Shown here in pieces: positions 10,955 to 21,339 of a DNA stretch of 64,000 nt. The stretch lies in NCBI GenBank assembly GCA_947396885.1, contig OX377202.1, positions 3,968,001 to 4,032,000 of the forward strand, in the 5' to 3' direction. A model generated the notes under the pieces. The model made no database searches and had not been told where the DNA came from. It saw only the letters and a program-made list of their open reading frames with translations. The first letter of the stretch is position 1, and each line of letters starts with the position of its first letter. The DNA is from Heligmosomoides polygyrus polygyrus (lineage: Eukaryota; Nematoda; Chromadorea; Rhabditida; Heligmosomidae). Made by a program: the position numbers and the translations under genes.

Positions 10955-11370
10955 TTGCTTTCTACACATCTCCTACACATTTATTTCACTCTAAATTGTC
11001 AGAAGGGTCAGATTCGTGATAAACAGCCCAGATTCGTGTTCAACACCTTATGACCTCGAGAGCCCTAGTCACCCGTACCTGCTGTAACGTATCGTAATCA
11101 GCAGAAATTTCAAAGACTAATGTCAGATTCGTGATCAGCACCCCAAATAACACCCCCCCCCCGAGAGAAGTTTGGGAAAAATCGGTGATTATGATGTCGA
11201 CAGCCTTAGTCATCCGTACCTGCTGTGAAGTCACTGTTTACCATTCGCTGAAAGACACAAAACGTTGTATAATACAAGAAGTGAGAGAAGGGAGTGAAGC
11301 AAAGTATACCCTTATTTGAGAATTTAGAGTGAAATAAATGTGTAGGAGATGTGTAGGAAGCAAATTCCAC
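10955..11370. repeat. internal inverted repeat (57-bp arms)
   Basis: AATTTGCTTTCTACACATCT and the bases after it (10958-11010) return inverted at about 11312-11370 (GTGTAGGAGATGTGTAGGAA). The enclosed ~290 bp carries two diverged copies of a CAGATTCGTGATCAGCACC / GTCATCCGTACCTGCTGT segment, also found near 58261-58400. It looks like a small foldback repeat nested inside the larger inverted element. Confidence 0.5.
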
Positions 11371-11399
11371 TTCCACTATCTCCGCAAAAGTCACAAGTA

Positions 11400-12086
11400 C
11401 CTCATCTAGGGCAGCAGGTAGGTAGATATCCTTACTACCTTGACAAGATGCATATTAGTAGCACAACTTCCCTACGTGATTTGGGCTTTATTTTGGACAT
11501 CCAACTTTCGTTCAAAGAACATATTGAAATAATATCGAAAAAAGCTGAACGAATTGTGCACAGCCTCTTCAAATGTTTGCGAACAAATTCAATACAACAC
11601 CTGTTAACTGCTTATAAGTCGTATGTTAGACCAATTCTAGAATACGGCACCACAATTTTTAGTCCCAAATATAAGCGTGAAATTGCCAGGCTGGAATCTG
11701 TACAAAACAGCTTCACAAGAAAGCTATGGATACGAGTACATGGGTATGATTACAACACCATCCACTCACCGGCTTCACGAAACAGATTCTTCAATCTACA
11801 TACCCTTGAACGTCGTAGGAGAAGAAATGATTTAATTGCGATATATAAGATGATAAACGGTCTTACTCGTATTCCCCTCCAGGAGTTCTATACCTTTTCT
11901 TCATCGAACACAAGGGGTGGTCAGTGGAAGATCCAGTTTCCTGGAGCAAAAAGCAGTGAAAGGTCTCAATTTTTCACTTGCCGTGCTGGCTCTGATTTTT
12001 TGAGGTTATCTAAAAAACATATTATACCTAATTCCTTAAGGAAGTGTAAAAAACTTCTTGATCGATATCTTCAGGATGCAGCTTAG
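11400..12086 (+). pseudogene. CR1/Jockey-type LINE fragment, reverse transcriptase C-terminus
   Basis: The frame reads as the C-terminal end of a non-LTR retrotransposon reverse transcriptase. Markers are DLGFILDIQLSFKEHI, then the thumb-region pattern YKSYVRPILEYGTTIFSP, ESVQNSFTRKLW, a LHTLERRRRRNDLIAIYKM helix and a terminal RAGSDF...LDRYLQ segment before TAG. The catalytic palm (F/YADD) is absent, so this is a 5'-truncated copy, as expected from aborted target-primed reverse transcription. An (AATA)n tail follows at 12206-12245. CR1-like is my best clade guess. Confidence 0.85.
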
Positions 12087-12205
12087 TAGTTTTCAACTGT
12101 ACTATGCTGATTCTTGTTGCCTGTTTTGTTTTTTCCTGTTTAGAATTACTTTAACTTATGTTTAGTTTTACCTTGTTTTTCTTTTGCATGGTTATCCATG
12201 TAGTG

Positions 12206-12207
12206 AA

Positions 12208-12242
<35 letters not shown>

Positions 12243-12245
12243 ATA
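12206..12245 (+). repeat. (AATA)n microsatellite tail of the LINE fragment
   Basis: About ten AATA repeats end the LINE fragment. CR1-group elements characteristically end in short tandem repeats rather than poly(A). It marks the 3' boundary against the right arm of the inverted element. Confidence 0.8.
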
Positions 12246-12605
12246 GGTGAAGTAGCCAGCGGTCATAAAAAATGCAAAAATAGTGAATAGCACGGGAGTC
12301 GAACATCTGGCCTAGCACCTTTGAAGCAGCCTCGCACCCTGCTGAGCCACCGACTCGCTTGCCGAGAATCCTTTCGCCACGTTCCATAGCTCAGTGCACG
12401 CGCACGTACGGACCCTAAAGACGGGTGGTACAGTAGCGCACGTGCACGGTGCGCTACTGTACCACCCGTCTTTAGGGTCCGTAGCTCTTTTGGTTCAAGG
12501 ACTCAGCAAAAAGGAAACATGTTTTTCTACGATATGAAGGATGGAGATTCTCGCAGTACTATCCATTTCCCCCGTTCAGACCTGCGCCTGAGGCCCTTTC
12601 GTGGT
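12246..12605 (-). repeat. right arm of inverted tRNA-headed element
   Basis: Read on the minus strand this arm repeats the left arm at 10615-10950, including the tRNA-like module (B-box-like GTTCGACTCC at the complement of about 12292-12301). It differs by carrying a perfect 35-bp palindrome in its middle. A fragment of the outer part recurs near 37000-37090 (GAGATTCTCACAGTGG, CGCCTGAGAGACTTTTC). Confidence 0.65.
12407..12483. repeat. perfect 35-bp inverted repeat with 7-nt loop
   Basis: The arms at 12407-12441 and 12449-12483 are exactly complementary (starting TACGGACCCTAAAGACGG) around the loop GTGCACG. The corresponding place in the left arm (about 10745-10795) does not form the same hairpin, so the hairpin arose or inserted after the arms duplicated, or eroded from the left. 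Its perfection suggests recent origin or ongoing gene conversion. Confidence 0.9.
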
Positions 12606-13125
12606 GATTCTGTAGTTTAACCTGCCTGAAGGTCATTTCGGTTTGCAAGACGTCACTTTGACTTCAGAAACATCAATTTTCTTTAACCGAGTGTCCAATT
12701 CGACGTGAAAGTGGTCGAGTAAACAAAGAGGAGAGGGAAAGTTGGGACCCGCTGGAAATGTGCCCTGATGTGGTAAATGAAGTACTTTCATCCAACCGAG
12801 CAGCGGCTCCAAATTACCCATCGTTAAATTCATGTGGAAAAACTGTTATATTCCCAGCTGAACGCTATACTCAACGCTATCCCATCATCCGCACATACTT
12901 CGATTTCGCAGCGCTATTTCTTTATTTTCTTGAGAAAAAAAAAACAGTTACAAAAATACCATGCTATTCTTCATGACTTCTAATTGTCTAATTATTCACA
13001 CGCAATACTGTGTTACTAGTACTCTTTTTTTAGCAACAAACTACACCAATTGTAGTGATTTCTACTCTAATTAAAGTGGACAATGCTGAGAGAAGCTACG
13101 GTCGTTTGAAGTTAGAGTTTTGAGA
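12606..13125. other. no gene seen
   Basis: This stretch is AT-rich toward the right. Short frames of 66-72 codons overlap on opposite strands, with no motif or splice context. Confidence 0.35.
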
Positions 13126-13129
13126 CGAG

Positions 13130-13335
13130 AAAGAGCTCGGAGTGCTGATTACGAATATGGGTGTCAAAATTGCAAAATGAAATTCCTGAGCGAGTTATGG
13201 CCGAGTTATGGATTTGAGAAAAATCCGGCAGCAATGGGAATCGAACCAACGACGTCGCACCCAACGAGCAAGAGCACTACCCCTGCGCCACCGCCGAAGC
13301 TGTCGAGCCCTTCTTACAGAGCCCCGATGACTCAC
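13130..13335. repeat. rearranged fragment of the 22.1-23.4 kb foldback family
   Basis: The left part (GAAAGAGCTCGGAGTGCTGA to GAGCGAGTTATGGCC) matches the outer arm of the foldback element at 22150-23371. The right part (ATGGGAATCGAACCAACGAC to CCCCGATGACTCACCA) matches the tRNA-headed part in reverse. The pieces adjoin with the intervening arm sequence missing, as expected for an internally deleted or shuffled copy. Confidence 0.6.
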
Positions 13336-13767
13336 CAAGGAATGCTAAAGAATGGGATCTATCCTAATCGGAGGGGAAGCATACACTGTTTTCGCGTCTC
13401 CATACCGTACCTTGAGGTTCTCCGAGAGCTTCAGCTGCTGTCCCATAATGCGAGGGATTTCAATTAAATTCAGTGGATCTGGTTGTGTGGCATGAGAAGT
13501 CCTAGGCAAGTGGACTTTAAGATTGCCCACTTCCCGACTAGGAAAGATCCAAAAATTACTAATTGGAGCGCTGCTTCTACGGCTATAGATGACGTCTTCC
13601 TTAATTCACTATGCTGTCTCCTTTATATTTTTTACACTCTTTATGCTAGGTATTTAGCAAAAAGATAAATTAATTAATAGATATAGGCGAAAAAAATGTA
13701 GCTTTGATACCACAACATCAAACTTTCTGCTTTTCTTTCTCGATGAGTGAATCTGCCAGATTCTTCA

Positions 13768-13858
13768 ACGGCTTACCAGTCGGTAAAGAGTAACGCCAAA
13801 CCCTTTGATATGACTGACACTCATCAGCATCAGGTTTAGCGGTACTTTTCACCGTTAC
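13768..13858. mobile_element. partial palindromic MITE, GGGGCC family
   Basis: This resembles the inner stem of the 3476-3612 MITE (GATATGACTGACACTCATCAGC, TTTTCACCGTTACC) but lacks clear outer ends. A short SINE remnant (GGGATGCGCCACACATTCTAC) follows at 13861-13882. Confidence 0.5.
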
Positions 13859-13898
13859 CGTTTGGGATGCGCCACACATTCTACGCTACATAAGCTAA

Positions 13899-13953
13899 GC
13901 ACACACAGACACAGACACAGACACAGACACAGACAGACAGACACACACACATA
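13899..13953. repeat. (CACAGA)n / (CA)n microsatellite
   Basis: A run of ACACAGACACAGACACAG units grades into a CA dinucleotide run. Simple sequence with no gene. Confidence 0.9.
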
Positions 13954-14137
13954 GCTTACGCAATATTCTGTAAAGGTGGAATGCATGGCGCATCCCAACC
14001 GCGATCAGCCCAGCTTCCAGAAAAGAGTGTAACCATTACTATAGTACCGAGCCCATTTTGGGACTTTGGAAGGAAAATTGAGAACGTTAATTGCAACAGG
14101 AGATGTTGCTTCAAGGACAAAGCTTGTCCATGGGCGT

Positions 14138-14402
14138 TATTCAATCTCTTCCGGGATGCTCCACGCGTTCTATTTCTATTGGAAGTCGTGTGGACATTTT
14201 GAATGCCTATTTGGCGTACACAATGACTTGTGGTGGCCAGCCGATGGACAAGTCAGTGCACTATCCTTCGCAGACAAGTCTGCCACTAATTCGCCGACCC
14301 CGGAGGGATAGAAGGCTTAGTTGACCTAGACGGGAAACCCGACCCAAGAACCTGGAATCGAGTGCACGCGACAACTGACATCTCCTCCGACTGCGCTACA
14401 AC
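14138..14402 (-). mobile_element. degraded SINE copy
   Basis: Reverse orientation. It contains TGACTTGTGGTGGCCAGCCG, CAGACAAGTCTG and ACCCCGGAGGGATAGAAGGC and ends at the decayed head complement (CTCCGACTGCGCTACAAC). Several substitutions distinguish it from the young copies. Open frames of 77-81 codons here are SINE-derived. Confidence 0.7.
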
Positions 14403-14664
14403 TTCAGATTCAGCGAGAACAGACCTAATATTGTTGTTCTATACATGTAGATAGGAAATTTGGGCTGATTCAAGAAAGAGTAAATTTTTCTTGAGACATC
14501 CTTCCTAGGTGTATTTTTATAAAAAAAATTCTTGAAATGCTTTCACCCCTTGAAAATTCGCTTATATAAACTTCAGGTACACCTTCACTAATTCGAAAAG
14601 TATTCGGTTTCAAGCGAATTTTGTATATACACCATAGATTTACAGGACAAAAAATCAAAAGGCA

Positions 14665-15195
14665 GGTGCTAGTCAATCCTTGTTGGGAAACGCCATGTGT
14701 TCTACTTCTGAGGGATGTCGAGGAGTCGATTTAAATGCGTACTTGGACAACGTGTACAAGGAGCTCAGTCGGAGAAGATGTCGGCTGTCGCGTGCACACG
14801 ATTGCAGGTTATTAGTTCAGATTTCCCATCCAGAGGCCAGGTGTCAGATTCACCAACCGCTTATCGCACTGTAACGGTGAAAATACCGCCAAATCTGATG
14901 CTCGATGAATGTCATATCAGGGGATTCGACGGTATTTTCACCGTTAAAGGGCGGTAAGCGGTTGATGAATCTAGCCCCAGATTTCCCAAGCCTTCCGTCC
15001 CTTTGGGGCCAATAAATTGGTATCGTACTTGTCTGGAAAGGACTATACTATACACTGACTGGACTGGCCACTCCAAATATGTATGTATAGGCCAAATGCG
15101 CGTTCAAATTTCCTCCGCGACTTCGCGTAGAAGTTGAATGCGTGGCGCATCCAAAAAGAGAAACGCCCCCCCCCCCCCCAACGCCGTCCTTTATC
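14665..15195 (+). mobile_element. SINE pieces interrupted by a MITE
   Basis: A reverse SINE piece (14690-14745, CGCCATGTGTTCTACTTCTG) is followed by a plus-strand copy whose head starts near 14762 (AGCTCAGTCGGAGAAG) and whose B-box region is at about 14808-14825. The plus copy breaks at about 14845, holds a 142-bp MITE, and resumes at 14987 with CCCAAGCCTTCCGTCCCTTT, running to 15190. AGATTTCCCA occurs on both sides of the MITE and may be a target duplication. Confidence 0.65.
14846..14987. mobile_element. palindromic MITE inserted in a SINE
   Basis: It has the same architecture as the 3476-3612 element. The inner stem AACGGTGAAAATACCG / CGGTATTTTCACCGTT and outer ends (left GGCCAGGTGTCAGATTCACC, right TTGATGAATCTAGCCCC) are inverted. 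The left end has a small insertion relative to the right. It provides a relative date: the MITE moved after this SINE copy had inserted. Confidence 0.7.
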
Positions 15196-15204
15196 CTTTA
15201 TTTG

Positions 15205-15400
15205 GCTCATACAATGGCTTGTGATGGTCAGCTGATGAAGAAATCAGGTCAGTGTTTTCCCTCAGATCACTCTACTTCGAACTCATTGGCCTCGATGGGA
15301 TGGGAGGCTTAATTGGTCTAGGAGAGAAATCCCAACCAAAAAACCCAAATCGGGTGCAGGCGACAGGCGGCACCTTCTCCGATTGCGCTACCCACCCATT
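15205..15400 (-). mobile_element. degraded SINE copy
   Basis: Reverse fragment with ACAATGGCTTGTGATGGTCA, CGATGGGATGGGAGGCTTAA and the head complement (TTCTCCGATTGCGCTACCC). It lies tail-to-tail with the preceding SINE and is separated from it by a poly-C run. It is highly diverged. Confidence 0.6.
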
Positions 15401-15486
15401 TAGGTAGTATATTCACAGTGGTTTACCCATTGAGTGGCAGCTATGAGCTAAATGCAAGGTAGAATTCCTGGCTGTGACAGGACCAG

Positions 15487-16352
15487 AGGAAGCTCTTGCA
15501 CCAAAGGGTAATCAACCTCAAATGAGACCGTTCTAGTGATGTTTTGTTGTGATCAAAACTCAAGTACCAGTCTGGGCTCGATTCTGTACCCTACCGAGGG
15601 GCCGGATTCATGAACAACTAACCATCGGGTTTGCGGGGCATAAGGGGTAGAGACACCTACGAAGGGAAGTTCATCATAGGCGTTACCAACCCGTTTGCAT
15701 TTCTATTTCTTTATTCTATTCTATAGGTGGAGGATACTCGACGATTAACAAGGGCATCTCTGCATACCCACGGGGGTATCTTTACCTTTATCCCGAGAAT
15801 GATGAGTGCGGTCCCAGGAGTCTCTTAGCATCAAAATGCCGCCAAGAGAGAGTCAAACGGGATTGAAAAGGAACAGAGCATTCCTCGAGTTACGGTAAAA
15901 CTCTCCGCAGGACAAAGGCCCCCCAAGGAAGCTGTTGCACCAAAGGGTAATCAACTTCATATGAGACCGTTCTAGCGATGTTTTGTTGTGATCATAACTC
16001 TAGTACCAGTCTGGACTCGAACCTGTGCCTTACCCAGGGGCCGGATCCATGAACAATTAAACCCACGGGTTTGCGGGGCATAAGGGGTAGACATAACTAC
16101 GAATGGGAGTTCATCATAGGCGTTACCAACCCGTTCGCAATTCTATTTTTTATTCTATTCTGGTGGAGGCTTCTCGACGATCAACGAAGGCATCTCTGCA
16201 TACCCACGGGGTATCTTTACCTTTACCCCGAGAATGATGAGTGCGGTCCCAGGAGTCTCTTAGCATTAAAATGCCGCCAAGAGAGAGTCAAACGGGATTG
16301 AGAAGGAACAGAGCATTCCTCGAGTTACGGTAAAACTCTCCGCAGGACAACG
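15487..16352. repeat. tandem duplication, 439-bp unit, two copies
   Basis: AGGAAGCTCTTGCACCAAAG at 15487 returns as AGGAAGCTGTTGCACCAAAG at 15926. The match continues through GGGGTATCTTTACCTTTA to CGGTAAAACTCTCCGCAGGA at the end of each copy. Inside each unit lies a GGGGCCGGATTCATGAACAA motif, the end sequence of the GGGGCC MITE family, and later CATACCCACGGG. The pair is highly similar, so the duplication is relatively recent. No gene is recognised. Confidence 0.85.
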
Positions 16353-17100
16353 GCCTGTTCGGAACTGTGTCGGCAAATGAAAGGAAGGCATATTTCCCAG
16401 TGGTACTGAGACAGTGGCCGTCGTGGTGCACAAGCAGACGATGGCAAACAACGTGAAAAAAGCGTGTGTGTTCCAATGCGAGTGGTGTATGCGTGTACAT
16501 AGCAGTCGTCGAACGAAGTGTTGTGACGACGGTGCTGGTCGACCTCGCTGATAAAACACATAAACCGGAGGCGAAAAATATCAAAACAACGAATTCTAAA
16601 CAGTACCGCGGCGTCGGCGGCGGCTACCTGTTTGCCGAGAGGGATGGGTACGTCTGACAGAGCAGTCTGTATGTAGCTGAGGGTTCACACTTCGTTCGAG
16701 GATACTACGTTGGATAAAGATGGGGTGGGGTCTGTTGGAGTTGGAGAGGGATGACAGAAATTGTACTCCTTGTAATATAAAATATAAAGCATTAAAAATA
16801 TGGATGTTCAAAGGAGTGAAGAAAGATGTAAAGTGTTCATTTGTTTCATTTTAGCTTAACACGTTGCCGACGAGAGCGATTTTCATGTGTCTGGCCCGTG
16901 GGACGAAGCACGCCGCACAAATGTGACACGACTGTGACACGACATATCGTGACCCAAACTTCGTTTAGGGTGCCAAACACGATGCTAATGTCAGTGTATA
17001 GTATGATAGGGCGATCTATTGGTTCCCCACTCTGGTCCTCACCTAGTGAAACGGTCCTCCATTACTGGCGCTGGTGCACCTCAATGATCTTCCCTTAGCG
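16353..17100. other. no gene supported
   Basis: Three overlapping minus-strand frames of 78-98 codons lie at 16266-16584. They are mutually exclusive and show no family motif. No transposon ends were recognised. Near 17130-17270 there are degenerate ACGTCTTCTGAATCC motifs that mirror the 6.1-7.4 kb satellite box on the opposite strand. Confidence 0.35.
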
Positions 17101-17279
17101 GACAACGCTTTCGGCACACCTGAAACCCCAGGCAGATTGGGCGACGTCTTCGGCACGTCCACCATAATCCCCAAACACGTTGAGCGACGTCTTTGGTACG
17201 TCTTCTGAGTCCCAGGCACGTCATGCGAGGTATTCCGCACGTCTTCTGAATCCTCTGGCACGTAGAAGTCGTCTGAGTA

Positions 17280-17930
17280 TTTTCCGCTATTTTCCCACCC
17301 CGTAATTTGATCAGTATCGATTGATGGTGATCGATACTTCGAAAACGAACTTCAGATTCGTGTTGAGCGACCTCGACTAGGGCTAAAGTTTCGCACCGCC
17401 TGGACGACATCTATAAAAAATCGATAGTTTGATCAATATCGTTTAACCGCAATCGATACTTCAAAAACTAACTTTAGATTCGTGTTCAGCGACCTCGACT
17501 ATACCCAGGGCTAAAGTTTCGCATCGCCTGGATGGCATCTATAAACTTCATTTCATTTCATTTATTGCACACAAGTTGTGAGATTTAAACAAACAACAGT
17601 AGGCAGGAACAAGAACATAAGCTGTAGTCTGAGTGTTTTTCAATCCTTAAAAATCGATAGTTTGATCAACATCGATTAACGGCGATCGATACTTTACAAA
17701 CTAACTTCAGATTCGTGTTAAGCGACTGCGTTTACCCCAGGGCTAAAGTTTCCAGGCAGATAGAAAACGTTTAGGTATTTTCCGCTATTTTTCCGCACAG
17801 TAATTTGATCAATATCGATTTGTGATCGATACTTCAAAAACGAATTTCAGATTCGTGTTCAGCGGCCTCGATTGCCCCAGGGCTAAATTCTCATGCAGGG
17901 AGAAGACGTCTGGGTAGTATTTTTCAACAT
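17280..17930. repeat. four-copy ATCGAT-rich repeat with a LINE tail inserted
   Basis: The box TTTGATCAATATCGATT recurs near 17305, 17427, 17651 and 17802. Each is followed by a GATCGATACTTC box, CAGATTCGTGTTCAGCGACC and CAGGGCTAAAGTTTC. Between the second and third copies, about 100 bp (17545-17645) with TTCATTTCATTTCATTTATT looks like the 3' end of a CR1-type element in reverse. The spacing is otherwise irregular (about 122-150 bp). Confidence 0.7.
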
Positions 17931-18059
17931 TTTCGTGCCGCAATTCCTCCCCCCCCCCCCATTTCCTTCCCCTACATTTTCCCCATATTTTATGACTAAT
18001 TTCTGCGACGGCGCCGATCGATAGCATAACTCAACGCTTAGTGTGTTGCTATAGAGTAT

Positions 18060-18250
18060 GATTAATATTTAATTTTTTATTTCAAGAAAAAATAATAAAT
18101 CTAAATTTGCTTTAAGGCACAGCAAACAAGCAAGCGTATAGCGCATTAAAAGGTCGCCGCAACTTTTATTCGATTGATAGTGCGAATGCCACTTACATTA
18201 GCCATCAAGGTGAGGATATTGTGTGCTTTACAGTGCTTCTTGCTGTATCG
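18060..18250. repeat. interspersed AT-rich repeat, second copy
   Basis: It shares AATCTAAATTTGCTTTAAGG, an AGCGCATTAAAAGGTCGCCG box and TTTATTCGATTGATAGTGCG with the copies near 8200-8400 and 23750-23900. No ends or coding capacity were recognised. Confidence 0.55.
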
Positions 18251-18271
18251 TTAACAGGTGTCAAACTCGAC

Positions 18272-18565
18272 AAAGGATAAAGGATAAAGGACGGCGTTAC
18301 TCAATCCCTTCTGGGATGCGCCAGCGAATTCTACTTCTACGGGTTGTCGTGGAGGCGATTTGAATGCGTATTTGGCCATACAATGACTTGCGGTGGCCAG
18401 CCGATGAACAAGTTAGTGCTCTATCCTTCTGAGACAAGTCTGGAACGAATTCACCGACCCCGGAGGGATGGAAGACTTGGTTGGCCTGGGCGGGAAATCC
18501 GAACCAGGAACCTGGTATCGGGTGCACGCGACAGTCGCGCCTCCTCCGACTGCGCTACACGCGCC
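18272..18565 (-). mobile_element. tRNA-derived SINE
   Basis: Full-length reverse copy with tail GGATAAAGGATAAAGG and tRNA head complement at the right. Flanks AAACTCGACAAAG and AAGCTCGATAGAAAG may be an eroded target duplication. Sequence identity to the 39.4 kb copy is visibly high. Frames of 72-78 codons recur in all SINE copies and are not genes. Confidence 0.85.
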
Positions 18566-18834
18566 AATCAAGCTCGATAGAAAGAGATATCCTACTATTG
18601 ATCGAATCAAAATCGATTCCACTATTAATCGAATCAAAATCGCGAGCTCTTAAAGGAGGTCATGGCGCAATCGCGTTTCTTCGAGAACACAAGTTTTAAT
18701 CTATTATTTTCCCTCAAGAAATAAAAATTTTCATAAAATTTCGAGCAGTGTCTTCATCCACTGGGTAGCTAAATTAAGAATTCGGTTTTCCTGACACGAC
18801 TATCGATTAAGAAGGAAATCGGCCGTAATCGTCG

Positions 18835-19185
18835 ATGAACGTCGGCATTCACCCCTCTGGTTTGGGTAGACCGGATATCGGATACGGCGTTCGTTCGCAA
18901 CGACACCATACGACAAAGGTTTGGTGTCGCCACGATAGCCGACAACGTCTACGATGGCATGGCCACGTGATTCACGCTAGCGACGATACCGCCTGTAAGA
19001 TTGGTCTGAACCTTGAAGTCCCTGGAAAACGGCCCAGAGGACGCCCGAAGCAACGTTGTCTAGATACGTTGCGCTTGGACTTAACGATAGCTGGTGTGCA
19101 TCCCGACCAAGCCTTTGATCGGGAGAAATGGCGTCACCACACCAGAAGAGCGGACCCCGCCATCAAGCGGGACAGACGCTGCTGA
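18835..19185 (+). pseudogene. RTE-type LINE 3' fragment
   Basis: The frame is typical of the extreme C-terminus of RTE-like reverse transcriptase proteins: RWHGHVIHASDDTACKIGLN, then PGKRPRGRPKQRCLDTLRLD, DREKWRHHTRRADPA and a stop. A (ATG)n tail follows at 19187-19208, the short microsatellite ending usual for such elements. All catalytic parts are absent, so this is a strongly 5'-truncated copy. A glutamine/tryptophan-rich RPKQRW motif has become RPKQRC. Confidence 0.8.
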
Positions 19186-19648
19186 AAATGATGATGATGA
19201 TGATGATGGTCATCCCTGTTCAGCGGGCACGTGAGAATAAGCATCGCTCATCGATTTCGGGTAAAAGGACGGCTAGACGGATGGCCAGATGTTGGAGTTG
19301 CTGAAGAACGCATGAGACGTCGGCCGTAAAACGCTTCGAACGCGAACCGTTGAGGTTATTGTGCCGCGCACGGAGCTATAAACTCGTGCAGTGGCGAGGT
19401 CTCTCATGGGAATGACGAACGGTTTCGATTGGAAGTGGTTTTTCAGCGCCTAAACCGACGAAACTCTCCAAAGAGGATTAGAGTGCGCCGACACGGAGAC
19501 TTGTTTCGTGAGCTGTAACCTGCTACTGCTCTCGACCTGTCTAATTGAAGAGTGCCTTGTACCAGCTAATGGAATGGACTCCTTTTACCGAGTGCAAAAG
19601 TCTCATTGTCAACCTAATTAGCTAACCTAGCTTACTTCAATCATACTA

Positions 19649-20548
19649 GGGGGGCCAAAAGTAATGAGATTCTCCAGGCGTGTCCATATATCCCGTGGCT
19701 GGAGTCTGGTTTCGTGTTTATCGTATCTGTATGCTTGTATGCTACTTACTGAAGCCTATCTGAGAAGTTACCACTTCCGCCCTTTCCAGAAGCATGCCAA
19801 ACCCCAATCTGTCTCATGCCGAAACCCCAATCTGACGAGTCGACCTGTGTCGCGCAAATCTCACCCAATTCCCAACCCCGAGCAGTCTGGGCTCAATAGC
19901 CACGCAAGATGAGAAGCACGACTTCTACCTTAACCCTGCCAAGCAGGCAGTCTGGGTGAGGCCTGGTAGCCTGTTACCGACCTTCGTTCGGCGGGATGTT
20001 CACGGCAAGAAGGATCTTTGGAGTTTTTCGGTCTGCCCCATGGATCGGATTACCGGAAGCTGTTTCCCAAAAGCACGACGATCGACTCCAAGGTCATGTT
20101 AAACGAAATAGAAGATATGGACCTGCGACTCAAACTTATTCAGTCGCAGCGCTTCAAGAAGGTCCTCCTCTTCGACAACGCCGTACCCCATCGGGCAAAA
20201 GTGACCACGGATAAGCTTGCTCAGCTGGGCTACGTTCACATGCTTCACCCACCGTATTCGCCGGACATCCCTCCATGCGACTACCACTACTTCTTGAGCC
20301 CACAGGAGTTCCTGGTCGGAAGGGACACAAGAACCCAAGCAGTCCTTGACAACCATGACGAGCAGTTGATCAACACCAGGCCCAAGCAGTTCTGGAAGGA
20401 TGGGATCAGGAAGTTGGCTGAGCGATGGCAGCAAGGTCCTTGCGCTTAATGGCAAATACATTCCTCAGCATCGTTGAGTTGTAATTGAGTTATAGAGAGA
20501 TAAAGAATTTTTTTCAATTTGTCTCATTACTTTTGCCCCCCCCCCCCC
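19649..20548 (+). mobile_element. mariner-like element, internally deleted (900 bp)
   Basis: The terminal inverted repeats begin GGGGGGCCAAAAGTAATGAG and end with the complement (CTCATTACTTTTGCCCCCC). A TA dinucleotide sits at 19647-19648 and at 20549-20550, as expected for mariner insertion. The length is short of the usual ~1.3 kb. The lost portion removes most of the transposase N-terminal DNA-binding domain. The poly-C expansion at the right end adds several bases to that repeat. Confidence 0.85.
19908..20449 (+). pseudogene. mariner transposase remnant (DD34D catalytic half)
   Basis: The catalytic domain is readable in two frames. The first Asp lies in DEKHDFYLN at 19908. After a frameshift near 20010-20018 the sequence continues EFFGLPHGSDYRKLFP. 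The second Asp is in LFDNAVPHRAK, and the third is 34 residues later, in HPPYSPDIPPCD. The D-D spacing and YSPDIPPCDYHYF motif place it in the mariner DD34D group. With the frameshift and lost N-terminus it cannot be active. Confidence 0.85.
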
Positions 20549-20798
20549 TAATAAACACCACGCGCACCTCAAAAAAAAGCAGCGGTTTTTCTGATGTTTC
20601 CTTTCTCTAAATTCCAGATACCGACTCAATGCTGCAGAATCATTTTCAATATCTTGGAAACAATGGGGAGTTAGGCCTTCAAAAAAGGAAGATTGGCCTT
20701 AGCAATAAGTTTTATTTATAGGAGACTTTGTTTAATATTTTTTAAAACAAGTTAATATTTTGTTCGTTTCTTCCGATTGAATATTTGTATGTGTAAAA

Positions 20799-21065
20799 GG
20801 AGGCGCCGGCTGTCGCGTGCACCCGATACCAGGTTCCTGGTTCGGATTCCCCGCCCAGGCCAACCAAGCCTTCCATCCCTCCGGGGTCGGTGTGGTACCA
20901 GACTTACTGGGAAGAATAAACCACTGACTTGTTCATCGACTGGCCACCGCAAGTCATTGCATGGCCAAATACGCATTCTATTCGCCTCCACGACATCCCG
21001 TAGAAGTAGAATGCGTGGCGCATCCCAGAGAGAGATTGAGTAACGCCGTCCTTTATCCTTTATCC
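20799..21065 (+). mobile_element. SINE, 5'-truncated, with 11-bp target duplication
   Basis: The flanks are identical: TATGTGTAAAA at 20788-20798 and 21066-21076. The copy starts inside the tRNA head (GGAGGCGCCGG), lacking the A box, but keeps the GGTTCGGATTC B-box region, the body and the CCTTTATCCTTTATCC tail. A 5' truncation plus an A-rich duplication is the signature of LINE-mediated retroposition. Confidence 0.9.
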
Positions 21066-21079
21066 TATGTGTAAAAAAA

Positions 21080-21335
21080 AATCACGGCCTCTGTCACATA
21101 CAAAACGGCGGTCAAAATACTTTCACGAATCTTTTTCGGCTCTTTTTCTTGGAAGCTGTTCTCAATTCTTTGTCGATGGCCTTCATCTACAGGTCAAAAA
21201 CCTTCTTAAACAGAAAGGACATTTGAGAAATTAACTACAAATTAGTTAGTAAAGAATAAACGATATGTTGATGGAGTAGCTTCTCAATCAGCGTACGGCT
21301 GAGTCGCTTTAAAAAAATGACTGTTCATGTCGCGA
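21080..21335. other. no gene seen
   Basis: No recognised frame, exon or repeat was found in this short stretch after the SINE. Confidence 0.35.
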
Positions 21336-21339
21336 ACGT

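Noticed and set aside
16266..16584. Three overlapping minus-strand frames of 78-98 codons
   Set aside because: Mutually exclusive, no motif, no splice context; likely chance in a GC-balanced stretch.
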